Position numbers and translations under genes: made by a program
Shown: positions 11,085-23,622 of the stretch, one piece after another
Numbering within the stretch: the stretch's first letter is position 1
Layout: each line of letters begins with the position of its first letter
Assembly (NCBI RefSeq): GCF_018614955.1
Contig: NZ_JAGGNV010000008.1
Location: forward strand, 1 to 64,000
DNA from: Variovorax paradoxus
GTDB lineage: Bacteria > Pseudomonadota > Gammaproteobacteria > Burkholderiales > Burkholderiaceae_C
Direction: 5' to 3'
Length of the DNA: 64,000 nucleotides
Notes under the pieces: generated by a model
What the model was told of the DNA's origin: nothing
Seen by the model: only the letters and a program-made list of their open reading frames with translations
The model's database searches: none

Positions 11085-12514
11085 GCGGCTTTTCGGTGGG
11101 AAGTTGTAGCGATCGATCCGGCCTGCCAGGGCGCGTTTGCAGCGGCATCGCCGAGGTCCCAGTAGAGGCCGGCCATGATCTGCAGGCCCTCTCGGGCCAG
11201 CGGTGCCAGCAGGTGTTCGTTGGGCGCGTGCTGTGCGCAGGCCGGATAGGAGTGCGGCACCCACAAGGTGGGCAGGCCCAGCAGGTCGGCGAAGACGTCG
11301 TTGGGCAGGGAGCCGGCGAGGTTCGGCAGCACGTCGGGGCATTGGCCCGTGCTCGCCTCGATGGAGCGCCGCGCCCAGTTCACCCAAGGGTTGCCCACAT
11401 CCAGACGGGTCGCAGCGCCTTCGAGCGTGACTTGCACTTCGACCTGTTCGAATCCATGGGCGTCGAGATGGGCACGCACGATCGAAGCAAGCTCCCGCCA
11501 GGGCGTGCCGACCACGAAGCGCAACTGGCAATGCGCCACCGCTTCGCCCGGGATCGCATTGACCGGCCGCTGCGGCGAACCCGCGCCGAGCGCGAGCACC
11601 TCGATGGTGTTCCAGGCCATCAGGCGCTCGGCCGGACTGAGGCCGGGCTCGCCCCATTCGGCATCGAGCGCGGGATCGTCCGCACCGCCGCCGATCTTGA
11701 TGGTGGACAGCGCTTCGTGTACCGAAGCGGGAATGTCTCGCGGCCGAAGCGCTTCGACCAGGATGCGCCCCTTTGCATCCACAAGCGTCGCCACGGCATG
11801 GCTCAACACCGTGGCCGGGTTCGCGAGCACGCCGCCCCAGTTGCCCGAGTGATAGCCGCGCGGCCGCGCGCGCAGCCGCAGGCTGAAGTTGACCGCACCG
11901 CGCGAACCGAGGAACAGCGTCGGCCGTCGGGCGCTCACGCGCGGTCCGTCGCAGGCGATCAGGAGATCGGCGCGCAGCTTGTCGGCCTGCTGTCTGCAGA
12001 CTTCATGCAGGCCGGGCGACGCGGCTTCCTCGCCCATCTCGAGCAGCAGCGTCACGTTGTAGCCGAGCTTGCCGTTGCGTGTCTGCAGCACCTGCGCGAG
12101 CGCGCCGAGGTTGATGGAGTGCTGCCCCTTGTTGTCGGCGGTGCCGCGGCCGTACCAGCGCTCGCCCTCGATGGTCAGCACCCATGGCGTGAGGCCTTCG
12201 CGCCATTGGGCGTCCTGGCCGCTGACGACGTCGCCATGGCCGTAGGTCAGCACGGTGGGGAACTCGGCGCCTTCGAGGCGGCGCGCGATCAGGAAGGGTC
12301 CGCCGCCGGGCACCGGGTTGTCGATCACCTCGCAGGTGAAGCCGAGCCGCGTGAGTGGCGCGCTCATCTCCTCGCGCAGGTAGGCGCCGAGCGCGGGCGT
12401 CGCGGCGCCGGTGTCGCTCTCGGTGCGAAAGGCGATGCGCCGCCGCAGGTCGGCAAGGAAGCGGCCGTCGTCGAAGTAGGCGGCGGCAGCGGAGAGGCAA
12501 TCGGTGCGTTGCAT
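11081..12514 (-). CDS. M20-family metallopeptidase / amidohydrolase
   Basis: 477-residue M20 (ArgE/DapE/carboxypeptidase) hydrolase. Zinc ligands are visible: H and D in YGHGDVVSG, D in GRGTADNKGQH, the Glu pair in EMGEEAASPG, D in CDGPRVS, and the C-terminal His in WVPHSYPACAQHAPNEH. It probably cleaves a small amide or dipeptide in the cytoplasm. The ATG of MQRTDCLSAA is chosen; the longer frame upstream runs towards the divergent LysR promoter. It is first in a two-gene operon with the Bug binding protein and divergent from a LysR-type regulator that probably controls both. Confidence 0.9.
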   Translation of the reverse strand: MQRTDCLSAAAAYFDDGRFLADLRRRIAFRTESDTGAATPALGAYLREEMSAPLTRLGFTCEVIDNPVPGGGPFLIARRLEGAEFPTVLTYGHGDVVSGQDAQWREGLTPWVLTIEGERWYGRGTADNKGQHSINLGALAQVLQTRNGKLGYNVTLLLEMGEEAASPGLHEVCRQQADKLRADLLIACDGPRVSARRPTLFLGSRGAVNFSLRLRARPRGYHSGNWGGVLANPATVLSHAVATLVDAKGRILVEALRPRDIPASVHEALSTIKIGGGADDPALDAEWGEPGLSPAERLMAWNTIEVLALGAGSPQRPVNAIPGEAVAHCQLRFVVGTPWRELASIVRAHLDAHGFEQVEVQVTLEGAATRLDVGNPWVNWARRSIEASTGQCPDVLPNLAGSLPNDVFADLLGLPTLWVPHSYPACAQHAPNEHLLAPLAREGLQIMAGLYWDLGDAAANAPWQAGSIATTSHRKAA

Positions 12515-12597
12515 GGTCGTGGGTGCGTGTGATGGCGATGGATGCAAGTAAAAGGCCTGGCCGGCATTGCGAGAACCACCGAATTGGCAAGCTACCA

Positions 12598-12612
12598 TTG
12601 CCTTCAAGGCAA
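12598..12612. promoter_or_regulatory. candidate LysR-type operator (T-N11-A palindrome)
   Basis: TTGCCTT-C-AAGGCAA is a perfect 15-base palindrome containing a T-N11-A core. It lies 15 bases before the lysR start and about 85 bases from the divergent peptidase start. Position and symmetry fit a LysR recognition site that autoregulates the regulator and controls the peptidase-Bug operon. Confidence 0.6.
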
Positions 12613-12627
12613 CGCTGTGAGCATTCC

Positions 12628-13569
12628 ATGACACCTTCGGTCCTCAGCATCCCGATGCGCTACTTCATGGAAGTTGCGGTGCACGGGTCGGTCAGCCAGG
12701 CGGCGGGCCGGCTCTATGTCGCTTCTTCCGCCGTGAGCCGACAGATCGCGAAGCTCGAGGATTCGCTGGGGACCGTGCTGTTCGAGCGCAAGGCGCGTGG
12801 CATGGCGCTCACGCAGGCCGGCGAGCGCCTGGCCGCGCATCTGCGAACGACGCTGGCGGACACCGAACAGGTGGTCGAGCAGGTGCGCGGCATCGGCGGC
12901 CGGGAGGCGGGCCGCGTTCGCGTCGCATGTACCGAGGGGTTCGCCGTGGGTTTCATGCCTGAGGTGCTGCGTCGCTTTCGTGCGGCGCATGCGCAAAGTC
13001 AATTGCAACTCCACGTGGGCGCGCCCGACGAAGTCAGCGCCTTGCTGGGCCGCGGCGAAGCCGACATCGCGCTCAAGTATGCGGTCGCGCCGGAAAGAGG
13101 ATTCCGCATCGAACACTCGGCGCCCGCGCCGGTGTACGCGCTGATGTCTCCGGATCATCCGCTGGCGCGCCAGCGCGCCGTCAGCGTGGCCGAGGTAGTG
13201 CGCCATCCGCTGGCCGTGGGCAGCAAGGGCGTCACTGCGCGGCAGTTGTTCGACCTGAGTTGCAGCGTGCAGGGGTTGAGCTACGAGCCCGCCTTCGTCA
13301 GCAATTTCTCATCGGTCCTGCTGCCGCTGGTGCGTACGCCCGATATCGTCCTTTCCGGCCATCTCACGGCCGTTCACCTGATCGAGAACGGCACACTGGT
13401 CGCGCGGCCGTTCGTGGAGCCGCAGATGCAGCAGCGCCGCCTGCAGGTGCTGTCGCTCGACGGCCGCACGCTGTCGCCGCTCGCGCGGGCGCTCGTGCTG
13501 CAGCTGGTTGCGGCCATCGCCAGCGGCGGTAGGCGCAGGCTCGGCCGGGCGCGCAAGGTGTCTGCATAG
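12628..13569 (+). CDS. LysR-family transcriptional regulator
   Basis: 313 residues. The N-terminal winged helix-turn-helix reads YFMEVAVHGSVSQAAGRLY then SSAVSRQIAKLEDSLG and VLFERKARGMALTQAGE, the standard LysR DNA-binding region. The remainder is a periplasmic-binding-protein-like effector domain. Divergent from the M20 peptidase and Bug gene with about 110 bases between, and with a palindromic T-N11-A site there. The likely effector is a compound bound by the Bug protein or processed by the peptidase (inference). Confidence 0.9.
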   Translation: MTPSVLSIPMRYFMEVAVHGSVSQAAGRLYVASSAVSRQIAKLEDSLGTVLFERKARGMALTQAGERLAAHLRTTLADTEQVVEQVRGIGGREAGRVRVACTEGFAVGFMPEVLRRFRAAHAQSQLQLHVGAPDEVSALLGRGEADIALKYAVAPERGFRIEHSAPAPVYALMSPDHPLARQRAVSVAEVVRHPLAVGSKGVTARQLFDLSCSVQGLSYEPAFVSNFSSVLLPLVRTPDIVLSGHLTAVHLIENGTLVARPFVEPQMQQRRLQVLSLDGRTLSPLARALVLQLVAAIASGGRRRLGRARKVSA

Positions 13570-13587
13570 GGGGGAGTGGCGGGGCCC

Positions 13588-14817
13588 TTATTCGGCGTGG
13601 CGAAACGGGCTGTGTTCGCCGAGATGATCGATGTAGTTCTCGATGCCTTCGCCCTCGCGCTCGAGAAAGCGCTCGACGGCGTCGGCGAATGCGGGATGGG
13701 CAAGCCAGTGCGCGCTGGTGGTCTTCACGGGCATCAGCGCGCGCGCCATCTTGTGCTCGCCCTGCGCCCCGCCTTCGAAGCGCTGCACGCCGTGCTCGAT
13801 GCACCAGGCGAGCGGCTGGTAGTAGCAGGCCTCGAAGTGCAGGCAATCCACGCGCTCGAGCGCGCCCCAGTAGCGGCCGTAGGCCACCGAGGCATCGTCC
13901 GAAAGCGCAATCAGGCTGCTGGCGATCGGCTGGCCCTTGCGCTCGGCGACGAAGAGCAGCCAGGCTTCGGGCAGGGTCGCCGCCATGCGATGGAAGAAGT
14001 CGCGGCTCAGGTAGGGCGGGTTGCCGTGCTCTCGGTAGGTGCGTGCATAGCAGCGGTAGAAGAAGTCCCAGTCGGCATCGTCGATGTCGGCGCCGCGCGA
14101 CCAGCGGAAGCTCACGCCGGCATCGTTCACCTTGCGGCGTTCCTGCCGGATCTTCTTGCGCTTGTCGTGCGAGAGGCTGGCGAGGAAGGCATCGAAATCC
14201 TTCCAGCCGGTTTCGCTGCCGGGCCGCCCCAAGGCGAAACGCGCCCCCTCGGGGGGCAGCGAGGACACGCCAGTGCCGAGCGTGGGGGCCATGTTCTTCC
14301 AGTGGAACTGCACGGTGTGCCTGAGCATCAGGCCCGCATCGGCGCAGGCTGCGATGTCCTCGTCGGCGGCGAACAGCAGGTGCAGCGACGAGAGCTCCTC
14401 CTCCTTGCACCACGCGACGAGTGCCTGCACCAGCAGGGCGCGGCTGTCGGCGTCGCGCGCGAGCAGGCGCGTACCCGGCACCGGCGTGAAGGGCACGGCA
14501 ACGACCGCCTTCGGGTAGTAGACGAGCCCGTGCTGCTCGTAGGCATTGGCCCAGGCCCAGTCGAACACGTACTCCCCGTAGGAGTGGGCCTTGATGTAGA
14601 GCGGACAGGCGGCCGCCAGCTGCCGGCCGCGCCACAGCGTGACGAAGCGGGGCGTCCAGCCGCTTCGGGGCGAGGCGCTGCCGCTCTGCTCCAGGGCGTC
14701 CAGGTAGGCGTGGCGCATGAAGGGGGAGGGTGCGGCCTGCGCGGCCAGCAGCCCGTCCCAGGCGGCGGCGTCGATCTCGGACGCGGCACCGTGGATGCGG
14801 ATGACAGGGTCGATCAA
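13588..14817 (-). CDS. COG3146 (DUF482) GNAT-like acyltransferase with an in-frame repeat insertion
   Basis: About 409 residues, resembling COG3146 proteins, which have a GNAT/FemX-like fold and are often called peptidogalycan biosynthesis proteins; the reaction is not established. Recognisable parts: FMRHAYLDALEQSG near the start, DFDAFLASLSHDKRKKIRQER, and the C-terminal FEGGAQGEHKMARALMPV. Between the usual QFHWKN and WKDFDAFLASL segments there is an extra stretch (APTLGTGVSSLPPEGAR and following) encoded by a dispersed repeat. Start uncertain: no ATG is available. TTG at 14817, ten bases after the transporter stop and behind GAG, is my choice; TTG at 14859 would overlap the transporter gene. 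Operon with the upstream EamA transporter is likely. Confidence 0.8.
   Translation of the reverse strand: MIDPVIRIHGAASEIDAAAWDGLLAAQAAPSPFMRHAYLDALEQSGSASPRSGWTPRFVTLWRGRQLAAACPLYIKAHSYGEYVFDWAWANAYEQHGLVYYPKAVVAVPFTPVPGTRLLARDADSRALLVQALVAWCKEEELSSLHLLFAADEDIAACADAGLMLRHTVQFHWKNMAPTLGTGVSSLPPEGARFALGRPGSETGWKDFDAFLASLSHDKRKKIRQERRKVNDAGVSFRWSRGADIDDADWDFFYRCYARTYREHGNPPYLSRDFFHRMAATLPEAWLLFVAERKGQPIASSLIALSDDASVAYGRYWGALERVDCLHFEACYYQPLAWCIEHGVQRFEGGAQGEHKMARALMPVKTTSAHWLAHPAFADAVERFLEREGEGIENYIDHLGEHSPFRHAE
14240..14290 (+). repeat. 51-bp dispersed repeat, copy 1 (inside a coding sequence)
   Basis: 51 bases beginning CGCGCCCCC and ending GTGGGGGCC, matching the copy at 62208-62258 on the opposite strand at 49 of 51 positions by eye. 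It contains a GCCCCC/GGGGGC hairpin at one end. Here it lies in frame inside the COG3146 gene and encodes, on the minus strand, the Leu-Gly-Thr-Gly-Val-Ser-Ser-Leu-Pro-Pro-Glu-Gly-Ala-Arg stretch. Confidence 0.85.
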
Positions 14818-14827
14818 GGGAGTCTCG

Positions 14828-16356
<1,529 letters not shown>

Positions 16357-16361
16357 GGCGC

Positions 16362-16952
16362 TCAGAGCACCTCGGCGAGTTTGTCGCCGCGCGGATGGCG
16401 GCCCGCTTCCTCGACCAGGGCTTCGAGCAGGGCCGTGGCCTCGCCGCCCGCTCGTATCAACCCCATCTGCCATTCGCCCATGAAACCCTCGCGCACGCTG
16501 TGGGCGAGGAAATCGAGCAGGCCGGCGTAGTAGCCCGCGACGTTCAGGATGCCGACCGGCTTGTCGTGGTAGCCGAGCTGGCGCCAAGTCCAGATCTCGA
16601 ACAGTTCCTCGAAAGTGCCGATGCCGCCCGGCAGGGCAATGAAGGCGTCGGCGCGTTCGCCCATCATGGCCTTGCGCTCGTGCATGGTGTCGACAACGTG
16701 CAACTCGTCGCACAGGGGGTTGGCGAGCTCCTTGTCGACCAGGGCCTTCGGAATGATGCCGACCACCCGGCCGCCCGCCGTGCGCGTGGCTTCCGCCACC
16801 GTGCCCATCAGGCCGGTGCGGCCGCCGCCGTAGACCAGCTGGCCGCTGCGTTCGCCGATCCAGCGGCCGACCGCCTGGGCCACGGCCGCGAACTCGGTCC
16901 GCTCGCCGGGGCGCGAGCCGCAATAAACACAAATCGAGAAACGAGGAGTCAT
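16362..16952 (-). CDS. LOG-family protein (cytokinin riboside phosphate phosphoribohydrolase-like)
   Basis: 196 residues of the Rossmann-fold LOG family (formerly called lysine decarboxylase-like). Diagnostic motifs are the catalytic PGGIGTFEELFE and the nucleotide-binding FSICVYCGSRPG and YGGGRTGLMG. Members hydrolyse nucleoside 5'-monophosphates to base and ribose 5-phosphate. Convergent with glnB, five bases between stops. Single-gene unit on this strand as far as visible; dgkA lies upstream, 40 bases away on the same strand. Confidence 0.9.
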   Translation of the reverse strand: MTPRFSICVYCGSRPGERTEFAAVAQAVGRWIGERSGQLVYGGGRTGLMGTVAEATRTAGGRVVGIIPKALVDKELANPLCDELHVVDTMHERKAMMGERADAFIALPGGIGTFEELFEIWTWRQLGYHDKPVGILNVAGYYAGLLDFLAHSVREGFMGEWQMGLIRAGGEATALLEALVEEAGRHPRGDKLAEVL

Positions 16953-16992
16953 CCCCCGATCATGCCGCGATCGGATGACGCTCAGCTTGCAT

Positions 16993-17391
16993 TCAGGTCG
17001 CGAAACGTTGCCACAACGCGGCCGCCCAGACGCCGCAGCAAAGGACGATCGACAGCAGCACCGCGGCGCTCCCCAGGTCCTTGGCGTTCTTGGAGAAGGA
17101 GTGCCATTCCGGGCCTACGCGGTTGATGGCGGCTTCGATGCCGGTGTTGAGCAGCTCGACGATCAGCACCAGCATCACGGTCGCGGCAAGCAGCGACACC
17201 TCGACCCAGCCGCGGCCTAGCCAGAACGCGGCCGGCAGCATGACGATGGCGCACAGGACTTCCTGGCGGAACGCGGCTTCGCCCCAGCCGGCGCGGAAGC
17301 CGTCGAGCGAGATCAGCGTGGCATGCCAGATGCGGTCCAGGCCGCGTCGCGACTTCTGCGGATTGACGGGGTCGTTGATGTTGGCGCTCAT
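16993..17391 (-). CDS. dgkA: diacylglycerol kinase
   Basis: 132-residue small integral membrane kinase phosphorylating diacylglycerol to phosphatidate, part of phospholipid recycling. Three hydrophobic helices; the active-site region VELLNTGIEAAINRVG and the N-terminal segment SLDGFRAGWGEAAFRQE carry the conserved acidic residues. Its ATG overlaps the stop of the RDD gene (ATGA), showing translational coupling. It is last in a run led by an ECF sigma factor. Confidence 0.92.
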   Translation of the reverse strand: MSANINDPVNPQKSRRGLDRIWHATLISLDGFRAGWGEAAFRQEVLCAIVMLPAAFWLGRGWVEVSLLAATVMLVLIVELLNTGIEAAINRVGPEWHSFSKNAKDLGSAAVLLSIVLCCGVWAAALWQRFAT

Positions 17392-17957
17392 CTGCGGCTG
17401 AGAGGCTTGGAGAGAATCAGGCGGGTACCGGCCCAGGCATCGTGCCAGAACTGGCGCTCGGGGTGGAAGCGCGCGAGCAAGGCCCAGACGATAACCCAGC
17501 CGAAGATCAGTACGGAAGATTCGCCCCCGCCGAGGTTGAAGGGCGCGATGGCGGCGAGCGGCGGCAGGAACCAGACCCAGCTCAAGAGGTAGCGCAGCAG
17601 CGCGCGGCCCTGCGTGAGCGGTCGGCCGAGGCTATCGACCACGCGGATGCCCCAGGTCTTCATGGCCAGCGTCTGGCCTTTGGACCAGAACCACACGAAA
17701 TAGACGCCGAACACGACGAACAGGAAGGCCTGCAGCAGATGCCGGCGCGAGTCCATCGCATCGCGCATCTGGCCGAGGGTGCTGAACAGCCAGCCGGCGA
17801 CGAACACCACGGCGAAGAGCAGCATGCCTTCGTAGAGCCAGCAGGCCATGCGGCGCCACAGGCTGGGCGCGATCAGGGCAGTGGGTGCGGTCGGTGCGGG
17901 TGTTTCGGCGAGAAGCGGTCGGCCGGAGTTGGGCCCTTCGGGAGAACTGGAAGCCAT
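17388..17957 (-). CDS. RDD-family membrane protein
   Basis: 189 residues with the RDD domain: a first helix after SLWRRMACWLYEGMLLF, then a helix in YFVWFWSKGQTLAMKTWGIRVV and RGRALLRYLLSWVWFLPP-like third segment carrying the conserved basic and Asp residues (here R, D and W/G positions). Function of the family is unknown; some members exchange ions. ATG 17957 is chosen; a GTG two codons earlier is possible. Coupled to dgkA by an ATGA overlap and 12 bases downstream of the DUF3106 gene. Confidence 0.85.
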   Translation of the reverse strand: MASSSPEGPNSGRPLLAETPAPTAPTALIAPSLWRRMACWLYEGMLLFAVVFVAGWLFSTLGQMRDAMDSRRHLLQAFLFVVFGVYFVWFWSKGQTLAMKTWGIRVVDSLGRPLTQGRALLRYLLSWVWFLPPLAAIAPFNLGGGESSVLIFGWVIVWALLARFHPERQFWHDAWAGTRLILSKPLSRR

Positions 17958-17969
17958 CGACACCTTGAA

Positions 17970-18782
17970 TCAGGGTGCGGAAGAGGGTTGCTCGGTGACG
18001 CGCACCGGCGGCGCGGCAGAGGCGGATGCTTCAACCGGGGGGGTCGAAGACGGCGGCGGTATCTGGGCTTCGGCCGAAACGGGCGGAAAGGCAGGATCCG
18101 CAGCCGGAGCGGGACGCGGCGCGGGGGCCACGAGCTGCGGACGCACGGGCAACGGCGCCGGCGGCGCCAGCTGGATTCGCGGCGTGTGCTGGCCATCGGG
18201 CGCAACGGCGGGGAGCGGGGCGAGCTTCTGGGGCGGCACCGGCCGGATCGTCGCGGCAGCGCCCGGCCGGGGCGTCGCGCGCTCAGCCAGCTTGCGTTTT
18301 TCTTCCTCGCTCAGAGCCTGATAGGCCTCCCACTTCGCCTTTCGCTCGTCGACCGGAACCTGCTTGACCTCGGCGAAATTGAACCTGGCCTGCGTTCGCT
18401 GCTGGTTGCTCAGGGCGGCCCATTCGATCATGCGACTGTGCAGAATTTCCTGGTCGGCGGGCGGCAGCGAGGCGTAGTTGCGCGACAAGGCCAGCCATTT
18501 GCGCTTGTGGGGCTCCGTCAGGCTGTCCCAATGCGGAGCGAGCGGCTCCAGAGCGCGCTGCTGGCGGGCGGTGAGTTCGCGCCACAACGGTTTGGAAACG
18601 ACGTGTTTCGCGGCCGGCACCGAGGCCGCTGGTGGTGCTTCCTTGACCTGCGCCTTGGCAGGGAGCGCAATGAAGCCCGAGGCCGCGAGCATCAAGACGG
18701 CGCCCGCCCAAGTGCCCGCGCCCGACGGGATCGGGCGCAGCAGAGGGGGCGCTTTCGCGCAGGAGAAGGGGCGATGCGGCAT
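17970..18782 (-). CDS. DUF3106 family exported protein
   Basis: 270 residues: an N-terminal hydrophobic segment ending near LPAKAQ, a central helical, Trp-rich DUF3106-type region (WRELTARQQRALEPLAPHWD; MIEWAALSNQQRTQARFN), and a long Pro/Ala-rich C-terminus of low complexity. The central part, with repeated W-x-x-L-x-x-x-Q-x-x motifs, resembles heavy-metal-resistance and CpxP-like folded helices in spacing only. It is placed 16 bases after the DUF3619 gene behind an ECF sigma factor, an arrangement common in Burkholderiales, and may act in envelope sensing (inference). Confidence 0.8.
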   Translation of the reverse strand: MPHRPFSCAKAPPLLRPIPSGAGTWAGAVLMLAASGFIALPAKAQVKEAPPAASVPAAKHVVSKPLWRELTARQQRALEPLAPHWDSLTEPHKRKWLALSRNYASLPPADQEILHSRMIEWAALSNQQRTQARFNFAEVKQVPVDERKAKWEAYQALSEEEKRKLAERATPRPGAAATIRPVPPQKLAPLPAVAPDGQHTPRIQLAPPAPLPVRPQLVAPAPRPAPAADPAFPPVSAEAQIPPPSSTPPVEASASAAPPVRVTEQPSSAP

Positions 18783-18798
18783 CGGGACGGGCGATCGA

Positions 18799-19224
18799 TC
18801 AGCGCTCGGACTGGACCTCGGTCTTCAGAAACTGGGCAAACCCCGGATCCGTGTAAGCGGCGGGTGGCAGATCGTCGGTCAGCAGGGCCGAATCGAGCTC
18901 TGCCAACTCATTGGCGCGGTTGTCGTCCTGCATCGCGCTGATGACCAGGAGACCCGCCACGAGTGCGATCAAGGGGACGATCGAGCCGATGCGCGTCCAC
19001 CAGCCGCTCCCGAGCGTCGCCGTACCGCCTTTAGCCACGACCGCCGATGCCGTGCGGAGCTGCCGCACCACTTTGCGGCGCCCCACGGCCTGCATGCGGG
19101 CGGCGCGCAGGCGTTCGCCGATTTCATGCGGCAGTTCGAGATTGCCGGCCGAAAGCCGGGCGGCCACCAGGCGACCGAATTCCTCCTCGGTCGCGGCAGG
19201 GGTGTGCGAAAACGTTGTACTCAT
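18799..19224 (-). CDS. DUF3619 family membrane protein, candidate anti-sigma factor
   Basis: 141 residues: cytoplasmic helical N-terminal part (HEIGERLRAARMQAV), one transmembrane helix near residues 80-98 (IGSIVPLIALVAGLLVISAM), and an acidic periplasmic tail. The layout and the ATGA overlap with the ECF sigma gene suggest a membrane anti-sigma role, though no zinc anti-sigma motif is present. Family DUF3619; the function is not established. Confidence 0.82.
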   Translation of the reverse strand: MSTTFSHTPAATEEEFGRLVAARLSAGNLELPHEIGERLRAARMQAVGRRKVVRQLRTASAVVAKGGTATLGSGWWTRIGSIVPLIALVAGLLVISAMQDDNRANELAELDSALLTDDLPPAAYTDPGFAQFLKTEVQSER

Positions 19225-19787
19225 AGCGAAATTCCCTTGGCCTTGAGCGCCTTGCTCAAGGCGTGCACAGCACGCGAACAGTGGGTCTTGACGCTGCCTT
19301 CGGAACAGCCCATTGCGGCGGCCGTTTCGGCGACGTCCATTTCTTCCCAGTAACGCATCAAGAAGGCCTCGCGTTGACGACCCGGCAAAGCGGCGATTTG
19401 TTCCTCGATCGCATGAAAAATCTGTGCCCGCCGCGTGGTGTCCTCCGCGCTCTCGCTTTCTCGGGAGTCCGTCGGCAGCACGAAGTGTTCGAGCAGGTCG
19501 AAGTCGCCGTTGTCGTCCACGGCCTCGAAATCGCTCAGGTTGGAGAACAGCGCCCGGCGGGTTTTCTGGCGCCGGAACCAGTCCAGGGTGCAGTTCGACA
19601 GGATGCGCTGGAACAAGAGCGGCAGTTCGTTGGCCGGTTTGTCGCCATAGTGCTCGGCCAGCTTCATCATGCTGTCCTGCACGATGTCGAGCGCAGCTTC
19701 CTCATCCCGCACGTGGTAGACCGAGCGCTTGAAAGCGCGGCGTTCGACGCCTTTCAGGAAATCGGAGAGTTCTTGTTCAGTGGCCAA
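19221..19787 (-). CDS. RNA polymerase ECF sigma factor
   Basis: 188 residues with sigma region 2 (DEEAALDIVQDSMMKLAEHY, then LPLLFQRILSNCTLDWFRRQ) and region 4 (LPGRQREAFLMRYWEEMDVA and ETAAAMGCSEGSVKTHCSRA). It directs RNA polymerase to a small regulon, typically under the control of a co-transcribed membrane protein, here probably the DUF3619 product. The start is TTG: no ATG or GTG exists further in a sensible position. It is divergent from ilvB across a 285-base region. Followed by DUF3619, DUF3106, RDD and dgkA with overlaps or short gaps, so one operon. Confidence 0.9.
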   Translation of the reverse strand: MATEQELSDFLKGVERRAFKRSVYHVRDEEAALDIVQDSMMKLAEHYGDKPANELPLLFQRILSNCTLDWFRRQKTRRALFSNLSDFEAVDDNGDFDLLEHFVLPTDSRESESAEDTTRRAQIFHAIEEQIAALPGRQREAFLMRYWEEMDVAETAAAMGCSEGSVKTHCSRAVHALSKALKAKGISL

Positions 19788-19853
19788 GCGAGTCCGGCGC
19801 AGGGAAGGCGCCGCGTGGGGACGCGTCTCGGGGACGCGCGAGGTTTTTGTCGC

Positions 19854-19926
19854 CGCGGATTATGCCTGCGCCCCTGTGGCAGCCGTGCGTCGCGCGGGAA
19901 CCGCCGGGGCGGTGTCATAATCCGCG
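19854..19926. promoter_or_regulatory. divergent promoter pair: mirrored CATAATCCGCG elements
   Basis: CGCGGATTATG at 19854-19864 and CATAATCCGCG at 19916-19926 form a perfect 11-base inverted repeat, 51 bases apart, in the region shared by the sigma-factor gene and ilvB. CATAAT reads as a -10 hexamer towards each gene. -35 matches are weak, so this may be instead, or also, an operator. Confidence 0.45.
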
Positions 19927-20072
19927 CTGCAAGTCAAAAGGCAAACGGGTCACGGTCCGGCGGTACGACAAGTCCGCCCATGGCTTTGGCCTCAAGTTTC
20001 GACGCGGCTTCACAAGAGCTTGCGAAGGAGCACCCAAGGTTTTTCGTTCCCGAAAAAACGCAAAGGTTCATC

Positions 20073-23533
<3,461 letters not shown>

Positions 23534-23551
23534 TCCGGCTTTCGCCTCGAC

Positions 23552-23583
23552 AAGGGCCACCCGCGCGGTGGCCCTTTTTCTTT
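23552..23583 (+). terminator. intrinsic terminator after ilvC
   Basis: AAGGGCCACC, loop CGCGC, GGTGGCCCTT: a 10-bp stem followed by a T-rich run (TTTTTCTTT). Canonical rho-independent terminator closing the ilv operon. Confidence 0.92.
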
Positions 23584-23611
23584 GAAGCCGCGCAAGCGGC
23601 TGAACTACACT
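23582..23611 (+). promoter_or_regulatory. pssA: sigma70-type promoter for pssA
   Basis: TTGAAG, 18-base spacer, TACACT, ending 11 bases before the pssA ATG. The -35 hexamer starts within the T-run of the ilvC terminator. Short or absent 5' untranslated region if correct. Confidence 0.5.
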
Positions 23612-23622
23612 GCGACCGATCC

